From contig NZ_JAQNCZ010000001.1 of NCBI RefSeq assembly GCF_028369055.1, positions 851,847 to 915,846 of the forward strand: a DNA stretch of 64,000 nucleotides. Reading direction: 5' to 3'. The first letter of the stretch is position 1. Every line of letters begins with the position of its first letter. A model generated the notes under the pieces. The model searched no databases and was not told where the DNA came from. It saw only the letters and a list, made by a program, of their open reading frames with translations. Positions 1 to 8,380 of this stretch are shown in pieces. Source of the stretch: Cognatishimia sp. SS12. GTDB taxonomy: Bacteria; Pseudomonadota; Alphaproteobacteria; Rhodobacterales; Rhodobacteraceae. The translations under genes were made by a program, and so were the position numbers.

Positions 1-867
1 ATCGCCGCCTCTTGCCATCCGTTCAGCGATTGGCGCGACCAGCATCATACCGATAAAGAACGCTACAATGCGCTCAAGACCAGCCTGGGCGGCGTTGCGC
101 GGCGCATGCTGATCTGCGGCATGCATGTGCATGTCGGGATCGAAAGTCGCGAAATGCGCATCGATCTGATGAACCAGCTCAGCTATTTTCTACCGCATCT
201 TCTGGCGTTGTCCGGCTCCTCGCCCTTCTGGCAGGGTGATGACACCGGGCTGTCTTGCTATCGCCTGACAGTTTTTGACAACCTGCCGCGCACCGGGCTT
301 CCGCAGGTGATGGACAGCTGGGGGCAATGGGAACGGTCCATCCAGGCACTGGTGATGCTGGGGGTGATTGAGGACAGCTCCAAGGTCTGGTGGGATCTGC
401 GCCCCTCCAGCAAATTTCCGACGCTGGAAACCCGCATCTGCGATGTCTCCCCCCGGCTGGAAACCACGCTGACGCTTGCCGCGCTCAACCAGGCGCTGGC
501 GCGTATGCTCTACCGATTGCAAACCCGCAATCAGCGCTGGCGGCTGTATGACAATTTCCTGATCAAGGAAAACCGCTGGCGCGCGCAGCGCTATGGCACC
601 AGCGAGGGGCTGATTGATTTTGGCCGCCGCGAAATCATTCCCTTTGACGATCTGATGTGCGAGCTGACCGAATTGCTCGAAGAAGACAGCGCCTTTTTTG
701 ACAGCACGGCAGAGATTGAACACGCCTGCGACATCGCCCGCCAAGGCAATAGCGCCGAAACTCAGCGCAAGGTTCTGGCCGAGTCGATGGCCGCCGGCAA
801 ATCGCAGCAAGATGCTATGCGGGACGTGGTGCGCCACCTGACCGAAGAATTCCACGCGGATTTATAA
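1..867 (+). CDS. Carboxylate-amine ligase, GCS2/YbdK family (5' end outside window)
   Basis: The frame is open from base 1, so the start lies upstream; 288 codons remain. The visible part reads as the C-terminal two thirds of a glutamate-cysteine ligase type 2 (YbdK-like) enzyme. A His-rich strand (CGMHVHVG) early in the fragment, the DSWGQW segment and the [17 protein letters not shown] stretch are characteristic of the family. Members form an amide bond between a carboxylate, usually glutamate, and an amine with ATP; the physiological substrate of YbdK-type proteins is mostly unknown. The enzyme is expected to be cytosolic. It is followed by 128 bp containing an imperfect palindrome (902-921) without a T tract, then an unrelated valine-degradation run. 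Confidence 0.85.
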   Translation: MAASCHPFSDWRDQHHTDKERYNALKTSLGGVARRMLICGMHVHVGIESREMRIDLMNQLSYFLPHLLALSGSSPFWQGDDTGLSCYRLTVFDNLPRTGLPQVMDSWGQWERSIQALVMLGVIEDSSKVWWDLRPSSKFPTLETRICDVSPRLETTLTLAALNQALARMLYRLQTRNQRWRLYDNFLIKENRWRAQRYGTSEGLIDFGRREIIPFDDLMCELTELLEEDSAFFDSTAEIEHACDIARQGNSAETQRKVLAESMAAGKSQQDAMRDVVRHLTEEFHADL

Positions 868-962
868 GCCTAGGCTGGGCGCACCCCGCGCCCGGCCGCT
901 AACGACGCGACGTCGCGCCGTCGCTTTGTGCCTGACACATTTGAGAAACACTCCTATTATTA

Positions 963-980
963 AACAAACGTTCAATTGTT
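963..980. promoter_or_regulatory. Candidate operator upstream of the acyl-CoA dehydrogenase
   Basis: AACAAACGTTCAATTGTT is an 18-bp imperfect palindrome with perfect AACAA/TTGTT arms. It lies 15 bp before the start codon and just before the SD GGGAGA (985-990). The size and position suit a TetR- or MerR-type regulator of acyl-CoA catabolism, but no regulator gene is adjacent and the assignment is inference. Confidence 0.35.
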
Positions 981-995
981 GATTGGGAGACTTCG

Positions 996-2135
996 ATGGA
1001 CTTTGCGCTTTCCGAAGAACAGACATTGATTTTCGACATGGCCAAAAGCTTTGGCGAAGAACATATCGCGCCTTTCGCGCAAGAATGGGAAGCGGCGGGC
1101 ACGATCCCCAAAGACCTCTGGCCCAAACTGGCAGAGCTGGGTTTTGGCGGACTCTATGTCTCTGAAAACTACGGCGGCTCAGGCCTGTCGCGTCTGGACG
1201 CAACGCTGGTGTTTGAAGCGCTGGCCATGTCTTGCCCGGCTGTTGGGTCTTTCCTATCGATCCACAATATGTGCGGCGGCATGCTGGACAAATTCGGCTC
1301 CGAAGCGCTGAAGCAGAAATACCTGCCAGCGCTGTGCAGCATGGATAAGATCTTTTCCTACTGCCTGACCGAACCCGGATCAGGTTCGGATGCGGCGGCG
1401 CTTAAGACACGCGCAGAAAAGACCGATGATGGCTATGTGCTCAACGGGGCCAAAGCCTTTATCTCGGGCGGTTCCTACTCTGACGCCTATATCGTCATGT
1501 GCCGCACGGGCGAAGGCGGACCGAAAGGCATTTCAACCGTGGTGATCGAAGATGGCAGCGCGGGCCTCAGCTTTGGCGCGCCGGAACACAAGATGGGCTG
1601 GAAAGCCCAGCCCACCACCACCGTGCAAATGGATGATTGCCAAGTGCCGGACGAAAACCTTGTGGGCGACGAAGGGCGCGGTTTTGCCTATGCGATGGCC
1701 GGGCTTGATGGCGGCCGCCTGAATATTTCGGCAGGCGCGCTTGGCGGCGCGCAAAAGGCACTCGATCAGACCGTGCAATATATGTCGGAACGCAAGGCCT
1801 TTGGCCGCAGCATCGACCAGTTTCAGGCGCTGCAATTCCGTCTTGCGGAGTATGAAACCAAGCTGCAAGCCGCCCGCACCTTTCTGCGTCAGGCAGCCTG
1901 GAAGCTTGACAACAAGGCCCCGGACGCCACCAAATTCTGCGCTATGGCCAAGCTGATGGTGACAGATGTGGCCTTTGAGGTCGCCAACGGCTGTCTGCAG
2001 CTGCATGGTGGGTATGGCTATCTTGCCGATTATGGCATCGAAAAAATCGTGCGCGATCTCAGGGTGCATCAGATCCTTGAGGGCACCAACGAGGTCATGC
2101 GCCTGATCGTGGCGCGACAGCTGATCAACAGCTAA
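996..2135 (+). CDS. Acyl-CoA dehydrogenase, probably isobutyryl-CoA dehydrogenase
   Basis: This is a 379-residue FAD flavoenzyme of the short-chain acyl-CoA dehydrogenase family, at full length. Visible landmarks are the FAD-binding YCLTEPGSGSDAA segment (about 116-128), the substrate-loop region, SERKAFGRSI, and the C-terminal LEGTNEVMR, in which E362 is the expected catalytic base. It would oxidise isobutyryl-CoA to methacrylyl-CoA and pass electrons to ETF. The isobutyryl preference is inferred from context: the next two genes encode the hydrolase and dehydrogenase of the lower valine pathway. The start is ATG with SD GGGAGA five bases upstream. A short/branched-chain or general short-chain specificity is the alternative. 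Confidence 0.9.
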   Translation: MDFALSEEQTLIFDMAKSFGEEHIAPFAQEWEAAGTIPKDLWPKLAELGFGGLYVSENYGGSGLSRLDATLVFEALAMSCPAVGSFLSIHNMCGGMLDKFGSEALKQKYLPALCSMDKIFSYCLTEPGSGSDAAALKTRAEKTDDGYVLNGAKAFISGGSYSDAYIVMCRTGEGGPKGISTVVIEDGSAGLSFGAPEHKMGWKAQPTTTVQMDDCQVPDENLVGDEGRGFAYAMAGLDGGRLNISAGALGGAQKALDQTVQYMSERKAFGRSIDQFQALQFRLAEYETKLQAARTFLRQAAWKLDNKAPDATKFCAMAKLMVTDVAFEVANGCLQLHGGYGYLADYGIEKIVRDLRVHQILEGTNEVMRLIVARQLINS

Positions 2136-2155
2136 GGCGACGGAAAGACCGATTG

Positions 2156-3184
2156 ATGAGTGATATCCAGACCCGAAAAATTGGCGTCGCCGGGCGCATC
2201 ACCTTCAGGCGCCCCAAGGCGCTGAATGCCCTCTCTCACGAGATGGCGCTGCAGATCGAAACCGCGCTGGATGCCTGGCGCGATGACCCGGAAGTGCAGC
2301 TGATCCTCATTGACGCCGAAGGCGACAAGGCGTTCTGCGCGGGCGGTGATATTGCGGCACTCTATCACAGTGGCCGCGCCGGGGATTATGAGGTTGGCCG
2401 ACAGTTCTGGCGCGATGAATATCGCATGAACGCCAAAATCGCCGACTACCCCAAACCGATCGTGTCCCTGATGCAGGGCTTCACCATGGGCGGCGGCGTG
2501 GGCGTCGGCTGTCATGGCAGCCACCGGATTGTCGGCGAAAGCTCCCAAATTTCCATGCCGGAAACTGGGATTGGTCTGATCCCGGATGTGGGCGGCAGCC
2601 TGCTTTTGGCCCGCGCGCCGGGGCAGCTTGGCCCCTATCTCGGTTTGACCGCCGGGCGGCTCAACGCCGCAGATGCCATCCTGTCCGGCTTTGCGGACAG
2701 CTTCGTGCCCGAAGAGGCCTGGCCAGACTTGATTGCACAGCTTGAGGCAACCGGCGATCTGGGCGTTATTGCCGAGATGGCGCAAGAACCAGGCACCGGC
2801 CCCTTGGGAGCCAACGCCGCGCAGATCGATGCGCTTTTTGCGGGTGAGACTCTGGCTGAGATCACCGCAGCTCTGCGCGCCGACGACACCGAAGTTGCCG
2901 CCAAGGCGCTAAAAGCCTTGATGCGCAATTCGCCCCTGTCGATGGTGGCAACATTGGAGCTGATCAAACGCGCCCGCGAATCTGGCGATATCCGCGACGC
3001 CCTGCGCGCGGAATACCGTTTTACCCATCGCGCGATGGCGGACAGCGATTTTCTCGAAGGCGTGCGCGCCGCCGTGATCGACAAAGACCGCAGCCCACAA
3101 TGGAGCGAGACTCTGGACGCCCCGAACACGGCGGCGGCGCTGGCCCTGCTGGCACCGCTGGGGGCGGATGAACTGACATTTTAA
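2156..3184 (+). CDS. 3-hydroxyisobutyryl-CoA hydrolase (crotonase family)
   Basis: This 342-residue crotonase-fold enzyme would hydrolyse 3-hydroxyisobutyryl-CoA to free 3-hydroxyisobutyrate in valine degradation. HIBCH-specific signatures are present: KAFCAGGDI near residue 60, MPETGIGLIPDVGG at 134-147, and near the C-terminus DFLEGVRAAVIDKD, absent from ordinary enoyl-CoA hydratases. I choose ATG at 2156; a TTG one codon earlier is possible but less likely. Only 20 bp separate it from the upstream dehydrogenase, so the genes are very probably co-transcribed. The hydratase converting methacrylyl-CoA to its substrate is not in the window. Confidence 0.9.
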   Translation: MSDIQTRKIGVAGRITFRRPKALNALSHEMALQIETALDAWRDDPEVQLILIDAEGDKAFCAGGDIAALYHSGRAGDYEVGRQFWRDEYRMNAKIADYPKPIVSLMQGFTMGGGVGVGCHGSHRIVGESSQISMPETGIGLIPDVGGSLLLARAPGQLGPYLGLTAGRLNAADAILSGFADSFVPEEAWPDLIAQLEATGDLGVIAEMAQEPGTGPLGANAAQIDALFAGETLAEITAALRADDTEVAAKALKALMRNSPLSMVATLELIKRARESGDIRDALRAEYRFTHRAMADSDFLEGVRAAVIDKDRSPQWSETLDAPNTAAALALLAPLGADELTF

Positions 3185-3207
3185 GGACATTTACGGGAGG
3201 AATGGCC

Positions 3208-4080
3208 ATGCGTATCGGATTTATCGGACTGGGCAATATGGGCGGCCCGATGGCAGCCAATCTGGCCAAGGCCGGTCACGAGGTGATCGGCTTTGATATG
3301 GCGGATGTGGCAATCGACGGCGTCCGCCTTGTCGCCTCTGCCACCGCGGCGGCGACCGACGCCGATGTAGTGATCACCATGCTACCCAATGGCGCGATCT
3401 TGCGCGCGGTGGCTAATGACGTCATCCCTGCGATGCGTGCTGGGGCCACGTTGCTGGACTGCTCCACCGTCGACGTAGACAGCGCGCGCGCGGTTGCGGC
3501 GCAGGCCGAAGCGGCAGGCCTGCTGGCGGTGGATGCGCCGGTTTCCGGCGGCATTGGCGGCGCGGCTGGCGGTACGCTCACCTTTATGGCCGGCGGCGGT
3601 GCCGAGGCTTTTGCATCGGTCGCGCCGCTCTTTGACATCATGGGGCAAAAGGCGGTGCACTGCGGCGACGCGGGCGCTGGTCAGGCCGCCAAGATCTGCA
3701 ACAACATGATCCTTGGCGTCACCATGATAGCCACCTGCGAGGCCTTTGCCCTTGCCGACAAACTGGGGCTGGACCGGCAAAAGATGTTTGACGTGGTCAG
3801 CACCTCCTCCGGCTATAGCTGGAGCATGAATGCCTACTGCCCCGCCCCCGGTGTCGGCCCGCAAAGCCCGGCAGACAACGGCTATGTTCCCGGTTTTGCC
3901 GCCGAGCTTATGTTAAAAGACCTCCGCCTGTCACAACAGGCCGCTGGCTCTGCGGATGCAGACACGCCGATGGGCGCGCTGGCCGAGGCGCTCTATACGC
4001 AGTTTGTCGAGGACGAAGATGGCGCGGGACGCGATTTTTCGGCCATGCTGCCGCGGTTTGAAAAAAGAAACCGCGCTTGA
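3208..4080 (+). CDS. mmsB: 3-hydroxyisobutyrate dehydrogenase
   Basis: This 290-residue NAD-dependent beta-hydroxyacid dehydrogenase oxidises 3-hydroxyisobutyrate to methylmalonate semialdehyde. The Rossmann motif GLGNMG is at 7-12, the substrate-binding DAPVSGGIGGAAGGTL near 110, and the catalytic lysine of AAKICNNM is K162. The SD GGGAGG (3195-3200) sits one base before an ATG at 3202 but seven bases before ATG 3208, so I take 3208. It completes the run dehydrogenase-hydrolase-mmsB; the usual partner mmsA (semialdehyde dehydrogenase) is not in the window. The stop codon lies inside a candidate FNR box that probably serves the next gene. Confidence 0.92.
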   Translation: MRIGFIGLGNMGGPMAANLAKAGHEVIGFDMADVAIDGVRLVASATAAATDADVVITMLPNGAILRAVANDVIPAMRAGATLLDCSTVDVDSARAVAAQAEAAGLLAVDAPVSGGIGGAAGGTLTFMAGGGAEAFASVAPLFDIMGQKAVHCGDAGAGQAAKICNNMILGVTMIATCEAFALADKLGLDRQKMFDVVSTSSGYSWSMNAYCPAPGVGPQSPADNGYVPGFAAELMLKDLRLSQQAAGSADADTPMGALAEALYTQFVEDEDGAGRDFSAMLPRFEKRNRA

Positions 4081-4090
4081 TCCAGATCAT
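4077..4090 (+). promoter_or_regulatory. Candidate FnrL/FNR box
   Basis: TTGATCCAGATCAT matches the FNR-family consensus TTGAT-N4-ATCAA at 9 of 10 defined positions, and its CCAG spacer resembles spacers of Rhodobacter FnrL sites. It overlaps the mmsB stop codon and lies 61 bp before the DUF2892 start. It partly overlaps an 8-bp inverted repeat TCATATTC/GAATATGA (4087-4094 and 4103-4110). Confidence 0.65.
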
Positions 4091-4150
4091 ATTCCATAGA
4101 CAGAATATGACATAGGCTTTCCGGGAAACCTGACCTGAAGGGAGACCGGG

Positions 4151-4345
4151 ATGTTTGATATCAATGTTGGCACCGTGGACCGTGCCCTGCGCATTCTTAT
4201 TGGCGCGCTGCTGATTGTTGGCGCGCTGATGGGCTATGGGCTTTGGATGTGGATTGGCGTTGTGCCGCTGCTCACAGGCCTGATGCGGCGATGCCCGCTT
4301 TACAGCCTGTTTGGTCTGTCCACCTGCCCGCATAAGCCCAGCTGA
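4151..4345 (+). CDS. DUF2892 inner-membrane protein (YgaP-type transmembrane domain)
   Basis: This 64-residue protein has two predicted membrane helices (roughly residues 13-30 and 31-45) and the family C-terminal pattern RRCPLYSLFGLSTC with two cysteines. DUF2892 is also found as the membrane tail of YgaP rhodanese proteins, and free-standing copies are often near sulfur or redox genes; the molecular role is unknown. The SD GGGAG precedes ATG. A near-consensus FNR box 61 bp upstream suggests induction under low oxygen, independent of the valine genes. Convergent with the XRE regulator 9 bp away. Confidence 0.85.
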   Translation: MFDINVGTVDRALRILIGALLIVGALMGYGLWMWIGVVPLLTGLMRRCPLYSLFGLSTCPHKPS

Positions 4346-4354
4346 GGCGCCGGC

Positions 4355-5125
4355 CTATGGTTCCAGCGCGGTGAGCGCCACGCGCGTTGCCTCATCTGCC
4401 GGAAAGAACAGTTCGATGCGCAGATCAGCCATGGCGATATCTTCGGTGGCTCCGAATTGGCTGATGGTGGAGAAGAGCGACAGCTGCTGATCCGCCAATT
4501 GATAGACAGCTGGCATCATCGCAGGCAGCGCCCCCAGTGCGGGCGCTGCTTCTGTACCAGCCACGCGCGATTGCAGCGCCGCAATCGCCGCTTCCAGCAC
4601 CGCGTCGCGCCCAAAATGCGCCAGCTCGGTGCGCAGCCGCGCCAAGGCCAGCGCCTCCACTTCTGCCACATTAACGATCGCGGCGCGCAGGGCGATGTTG
4701 TGTAGAACGGCCTCGATCAGGCTATCCCCCTCTTTGATCCCCACTGCACCAAACATCAGGGCGGCGACCGGGTTCATCGCCACAAGGCCCCAATGCCGGT
4801 CAAGCGCGATCGCCGGGTATGGGGCATGGCGCGTCAGCATCCAATCCACCGCCTCTTTCAGCGGGGCCAACTCTGCCGCGCTGAGTGCGCGGGCCTCATA
4901 AGCCGGGGCCAGCCCGACCGCCGCCAACATCTGGTTGCGCGCGCCGCGCGGCACATTGAGATCTTCACAAAGACGCAGCACCATGGCGCGGCTGGGACGG
5001 GCACGCCCGGTTTCCAAAAAGGAAATATGCCGCGCCGACACCCCGGTGGACAACGCAAGGTCAAGCTGACTGCGATGCCGCACCCCGCGCCATGATTTGA
5101 GCGTTTCAGCAAATGACTGCTGCAT
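4355..5125 (-). CDS. XRE-family regulator with MmyB-type ligand-binding domain
   Basis: This 256-residue protein has an N-terminal helix-turn-helix (about 12-70, with the recognition segment VSARHISFLETGRARPS). It is followed by an MmyB-like domain recognisable from PYPAIALDRHWGLVAMNPVAALMF and the C-terminal IAMADLRIELFFPADEAT. Such regulators usually repress an adjacent divergent gene and respond to a small, perhaps lipid-like ligand. Start at 5125 is chosen because AGGAGG (5130-5135 on the complement) lies four bases upstream; longer alternatives lack an SD. The divergent gene at 5263 is the likely target. Confidence 0.85.
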   Translation of the reverse strand: MQQSFAETLKSWRGVRHRSQLDLALSTGVSARHISFLETGRARPSRAMVLRLCEDLNVPRGARNQMLAAVGLAPAYEARALSAAELAPLKEAVDWMLTRHAPYPAIALDRHWGLVAMNPVAALMFGAVGIKEGDSLIEAVLHNIALRAAIVNVAEVEALALARLRTELAHFGRDAVLEAAIAALQSRVAGTEAAPALGALPAMMPAVYQLADQQLSLFSTISQFGATEDIAMADLRIELFFPADEATRVALTALEP

Positions 5126-5177
5126 GGGACCTCCTGCGATTGGCAGCAGCATAGGCCGCATCCTGCGCGAATACACC

Positions 5178-5190
5178 TACCTCAAAGGTA
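5178..5190. promoter_or_regulatory. Candidate operator of the XRE regulator
   Basis: TACCT-CAA-AGGTA is a perfect 5+5 inverted repeat in the 137-bp divergent intergenic region between the regulator and the membrane protein gene. The position allows repression of both promoters. That this regulator binds it is inference. Confidence 0.4.
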
Positions 5191-5262
5191 ATTGATTGGC
5201 CGCTGCCGCGCCGCGTATCAGAGCGGGCATAGGCAACCAAATTGCGAAACAGGAGATGTCCG

Positions 5263-5700
5263 ATGACACATGACACAGCAACCCGCGCGCTTTTATTTGC
5301 CCATGGCGCTGCCATTGCGATGGGGGCCTTCATGGTGCTCACCGTCGTCACCGGCCTTTATGGGGGGCTGAATTTTGCCGTGGATCTGATCTATCTGCCG
5401 CTGGATGGATCGCAATCCATCACCCCAGGTGCGGCGGCGCTGCTCAGCGCGGTGTCGGGCGGGATCATGCTGGGCTATGGGGTTCTTGGCTGGGGCGTCA
5501 CCAAACATGTCTATGCGCATGATCCGCAGCTGGGCGGGCGCCTTTTGGGCGCAGGCATTCTGGGCTGGTACATCAGCGATTGCGCTGGATCGCTAGCGGG
5601 GGGCGCGTGGTTCAACATTCCGCTCAACAGCCTGTTTTTGGCGCTCTTTCTGGGGCCTCTGCTGCTGAACCGGGCGCGCAGATCACCCCGCGCGGCCTGA
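5263..5700 (+). CDS. Small integral membrane protein, unknown function
   Basis: This 145-residue protein has about four hydrophobic helices (approximately 13-35, 55-76, 93-113 and 114-135) and no motif I recognise. The start ATG 5263 is preceded by CAGGAG at optimal spacing; an in-frame ATG-like start 7 codons earlier has no SD. It is transcribed divergently from the XRE/MmyB regulator across a palindrome, so it is probably the regulated partner. It is convergent with the LysR gene 11 bp downstream. A transport or stress role would be guesswork. Confidence 0.7.
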   Translation: MTHDTATRALLFAHGAAIAMGAFMVLTVVTGLYGGLNFAVDLIYLPLDGSQSITPGAAALLSAVSGGIMLGYGVLGWGVTKHVYAHDPQLGGRLLGAGILGWYISDCAGSLAGGAWFNIPLNSLFLALFLGPLLLNRARRSPRAA

Positions 5701-5711
5701 CACTGACCACG

Positions 5712-6611
5712 CTAGGCGCGCGCCGCTGACAAGGCTGTCGCGACCTGATGGGCAAACTTGAGCGCCGCAACCGGCAAGGTGCGCCCCCGAAGATGCCCCA
5801 GGTAAAGATCGCCGCCCAAAACGTCGCGCTCCGAAACCGGCACAAAGGTCATGTCGGGGCGCGCGAGGGTATTGAGGCCGACGGGGATCTGAAAGCCGAT
5901 TCCCTGCCCGTAGGCCGCGAAATGGCGTACCATGTCAAAACTGTCGGTCTCCAGCGCCGGCTCAAGTTTGCGGCCCAATTTCGCGGCCGCCTGATCCAAA
6001 AGCACCCGGACCCCAAATTGCGGCGCAGGCAGAACAAGGTCGTATTCCATACAATCGCGCAACCGCAGGCTTTCTCGCCCCGCCAGCGGATGCGCCGTGG
6101 ACATCAGCGCCATGACCGGTTGATGCACCGCATGCAGCACCTCAAAGTCCACCATATGCGCTGGTTCAAAAACCAGGGCCAAGTCACTGTCAAAGTTGAC
6201 CAAATCCTGTTCGGCCTGAATACGATCGCGCACGTTGACTGTGAAGGTCACATTCGGAAACTCTGCCCGGTAGCGCGAAATCTCGCGCGGCAGAAAATAG
6301 GGCAGCAGCGCCTGCGAACAGGCTATTTTAACGTGGCCCCGGCGCACCCCCGACAGATCCGCCACTTGGCTGTGCACCCGCGCAAGGTCCTGTCGTTGTT
6401 GGCGAATATGGTGCAACAACAGCTCTCCCGCCGGGTTGAGACGCATGCCGCGCGGCAGCCGTTCAAAGATCTCAGAGCCAAATTCATCCTCAAAGGTCTG
6501 GATGCGCCGATTGAGGGCCGAGGCGGTGATATTGGTATCTTCCGCCGCTTTGCGGATGGAGCCGGACCGATGCACCGCTTCGATCATGTCGTAAATCATC
6601 AGATGGCGCAT
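5712..6611 (-). CDS. LysR-family transcriptional regulator
   Basis: This 299-residue LTTR has an N-terminal winged HTH (residues 1-60; IRKAAEDTNITASALNRRIQ is the helix-turn-helix) and a periplasmic-binding-protein-like effector domain (about 85-290). It is divergent from the ABC transporter/allophanate hydrolase operon and separated from it by three copies of a TTTGCATCACT-like half site, so it is very likely that operon's regulator. I start at ATG 6611, which matches family N-termini; the longer reading starts with a TTG and adds eight atypical residues. The effector is unknown but may be an amide- or urea-derived compound. Confidence 0.88.
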   Translation of the reverse strand: MRHLMIYDMIEAVHRSGSIRKAAEDTNITASALNRRIQTFEDEFGSEIFERLPRGMRLNPAGELLLHHIRQQRQDLARVHSQVADLSGVRRGHVKIACSQALLPYFLPREISRYRAEFPNVTFTVNVRDRIQAEQDLVNFDSDLALVFEPAHMVDFEVLHAVHQPVMALMSTAHPLAGRESLRLRDCMEYDLVLPAPQFGVRVLLDQAAAKLGRKLEPALETDSFDMVRHFAAYGQGIGFQIPVGLNTLARPDMTFVPVSERDVLGGDLYLGHLRGRTLPVAALKFAHQVATALSAARA

Positions 6612-6651
6612 CCTACTGTCCTTACCGCTCTGCAACTACCACTTCGGGTTG

Positions 6652-6706
6652 AGTGATGCATTTTTTGCATCACTATAGTTCATTCTTAGCATTTGTTTGC
6701 ATCACT
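6652..6706. promoter_or_regulatory. LysR operator array (one inverted and one direct half-site copy)
   Basis: AGTGATGCA (6652-6660) and TGCATCACT (6666-6674) form a near-perfect palindrome around a T5 spacer. An exact second TTTGCATCACT lies at 6696-6706, 32 bp (about three helical turns) from the copy at 6664-6674. This fits LTTR recognition plus activation sites between divergent promoters. Confidence 0.65.
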
Positions 6707-6757
6707 TCCTAGTGGCACCGTTCCTGCATCTCTCCTCCCATGCGCAAAGGACCTGCC

Positions 6758-8380
6758 ATGACCGAAACTTCTCGCAGAACGTTCCTCAAATATTCCGGTG
6801 CCACCGTGGGTGCCGCGATGCTGCCCTTTCTCAAGGCGATGCCCGCCCAGGCCGCGACTGGCGGCACAATCGTTGTTGTGTCTGGCCAGACCATCAACAG
6901 CCTGGATCTGCATCGCACCGGCACCAACCGCGCCTCTTATCAGGTGGCGGTGAACTGCTATGACCGTCTTGTCAGCTTTGGCACCAAAGCGGCCCCCGGT
7001 GGCGGCTTGTCTTATGATTATACGGTGATCGAACCCGAACTCGCCGAAAGCTGGACCACCTCTGACGACGGTCTGACCATGACCTTCAAACTGAAACCCG
7101 ACGCCACATTCTGGGATGGCCGCAAGGTCACAGCCGCGGATGTGAAATGGTCGTTTGACCGCGCGGTCTCTGCGGGCGGCTTCCCCTCGGTTCAGATGAA
7201 AGCAGGCGGTCTTTTGCGGCCTGACCAATTCGAAGCGGTCGATGACGAAACCTTTGTGATCAAACTCGACAAACCATCCAAGCTGACGCTGCCAGACCTC
7301 GCCGTGCCGGTGCCATTTATCATCAACGCCGAAGTCGCCAAGGCCAATGCCACCGACGATGACCCATGGGCGATGGACTATTTGCACACCACGCCTGCAG
7401 GCTCCGGGGCCTTCAAGGTGGCGCGTTGGGATCAGGGTCAACAGCTGGTCTATGAACGCAATGACGCTTGGGTTGGTGGCCCGCTGCCAAGCTTTGAGCG
7501 CGTGATCGTGCGAGAAGTGCCAAGCCCGGCCACCCGCCGCGCCTTGGTGGAACGGGGCGATGTGCAGATGTCCTTCAACATCCCCAACAAAGACGCCGCA
7601 GAGCTGGATGCAATGCCGGGCGTGGATGTCTATTCCACCCCGATTGAAAACTGCATGCATTGCCTGTGCCCCAACTTCAATTTTGAGCCTTTCCAGGATG
7701 CCAATGTGCGCAAAGCGCTGGCCTACGCGATCCCCTATGAGGCCATTTTCCAGACCGCCGCTTATGGGCGCGGCGCACCGCTCTGGGGGGGCGATGCAGA
7801 GATCAGCGATACCGCCTGGCCACGCAAATCTCCCTTTATGACGGATCTGGCCAAGGCCAAGGAGCATATGGCCGCCTCAGGCTTTGCCTCTGGCTTTGAA
7901 GTGCCGCTTTCCATCAGCTTGGGTCTGGCCGACTGGATGGAACCCACGGCGCTCTTGTTGCAGGAATCCTTTGCTGAAATCGGCATCAAAACCCAGATCG
8001 AAAAAATCCCAGGTGCCAACTGGCGTTCGGCCGCACTGGTGGAAAAGCGCCTGCCGCTGCACCTTGAGAATTTCGGCGGCTGGCTGAATACCCCAGATTA
8101 CTATTTCTTCTGGGCCTATAAACACGGGCATCTGTTCAACTCATCCAACTACCTGAACGAAGAGATCGAGAAGCTGGTGGATGACACGCTGCACATTGCG
8201 GTGGATGATCCGGCCTATGCGCCGAACATCAAACGGATGATGCAGATCGCCTTTGAAGACCTGCCGCGCATTCCGCTTTGGCAACCGGCGCTCAACGTGG
8301 CCATGAACGGGGCTGACGGCTATGAATTCTGGTTCCACCGCCAGCTGGACGTGCGTCCACTGACATCGGCGACCAGCTGA
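6758..8380 (+). CDS. ABC transporter substrate-binding protein, family 5 (peptide/opine type), Tat-exported
   Basis: This 540-residue protein would capture solute in the periplasm. The N-terminus has a clear twin-arginine signal (SRRTFLK at 5-11, hydrophobic stretch, AQA cleavage site near 32). SBP family 5 features follow: LDLHRTGTNRASYQV, YDYTVIEPELAESWTTSDDGLTMTF-like text, DGRKVTAADVKWSFDRA, and the C-terminal PRIPLWQP. ATG 6758 with SD AAAGGA is chosen over an ATG six codons earlier. It is first in a TGATG-linked operon with two permeases, a fused ATPase and allophanate hydrolase. Tat export suggests folding or cofactor/metal binding before export. The ligand is not known. Confidence 0.92.
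   Translation: MTETSRRTFLKYSGATVGAAMLPFLKAMPAQAATGGTIVVVSGQTINSLDLHRTGTNRASYQVAVNCYDRLVSFGTKAAPGGGLSYDYTVIEPELAESWTTSDDGLTMTFKLKPDATFWDGRKVTAADVKWSFDRAVSAGGFPSVQMKAGGLLRPDQFEAVDDETFVIKLDKPSKLTLPDLAVPVPFIINAEVAKANATDDDPWAMDYLHTTPAGSGAFKVARWDQGQQLVYERNDAWVGGPLPSFERVIVREVPSPATRRALVERGDVQMSFNIPNKDAAELDAMPGVDVYSTPIENCMHCLCPNFNFEPFQDANVRKALAYAIPYEAIFQTAAYGRGAPLWGGDAEISDTAWPRKSPFMTDLAKAKEHMAASGFASGFEVPLSISLGLADWMEPTALLLQESFAEIGIKTQIEKIPGANWRSAALVEKRLPLHLENFGGWLNTPDYYFFWAYKHGHLFNSSNYLNEEIEKLVDDTLHIAVDDPAYAPNIKRMMQIAFEDLPRIPLWQPALNVAMNGADGYEFWFHRQLDVRPLTSATS

Noticed and set aside
6686..7867. 393-codon minus-strand frame over the substrate-binding protein
   Set aside because: Antisense to a clear gene with a Tat signal; composition of a shadow frame.
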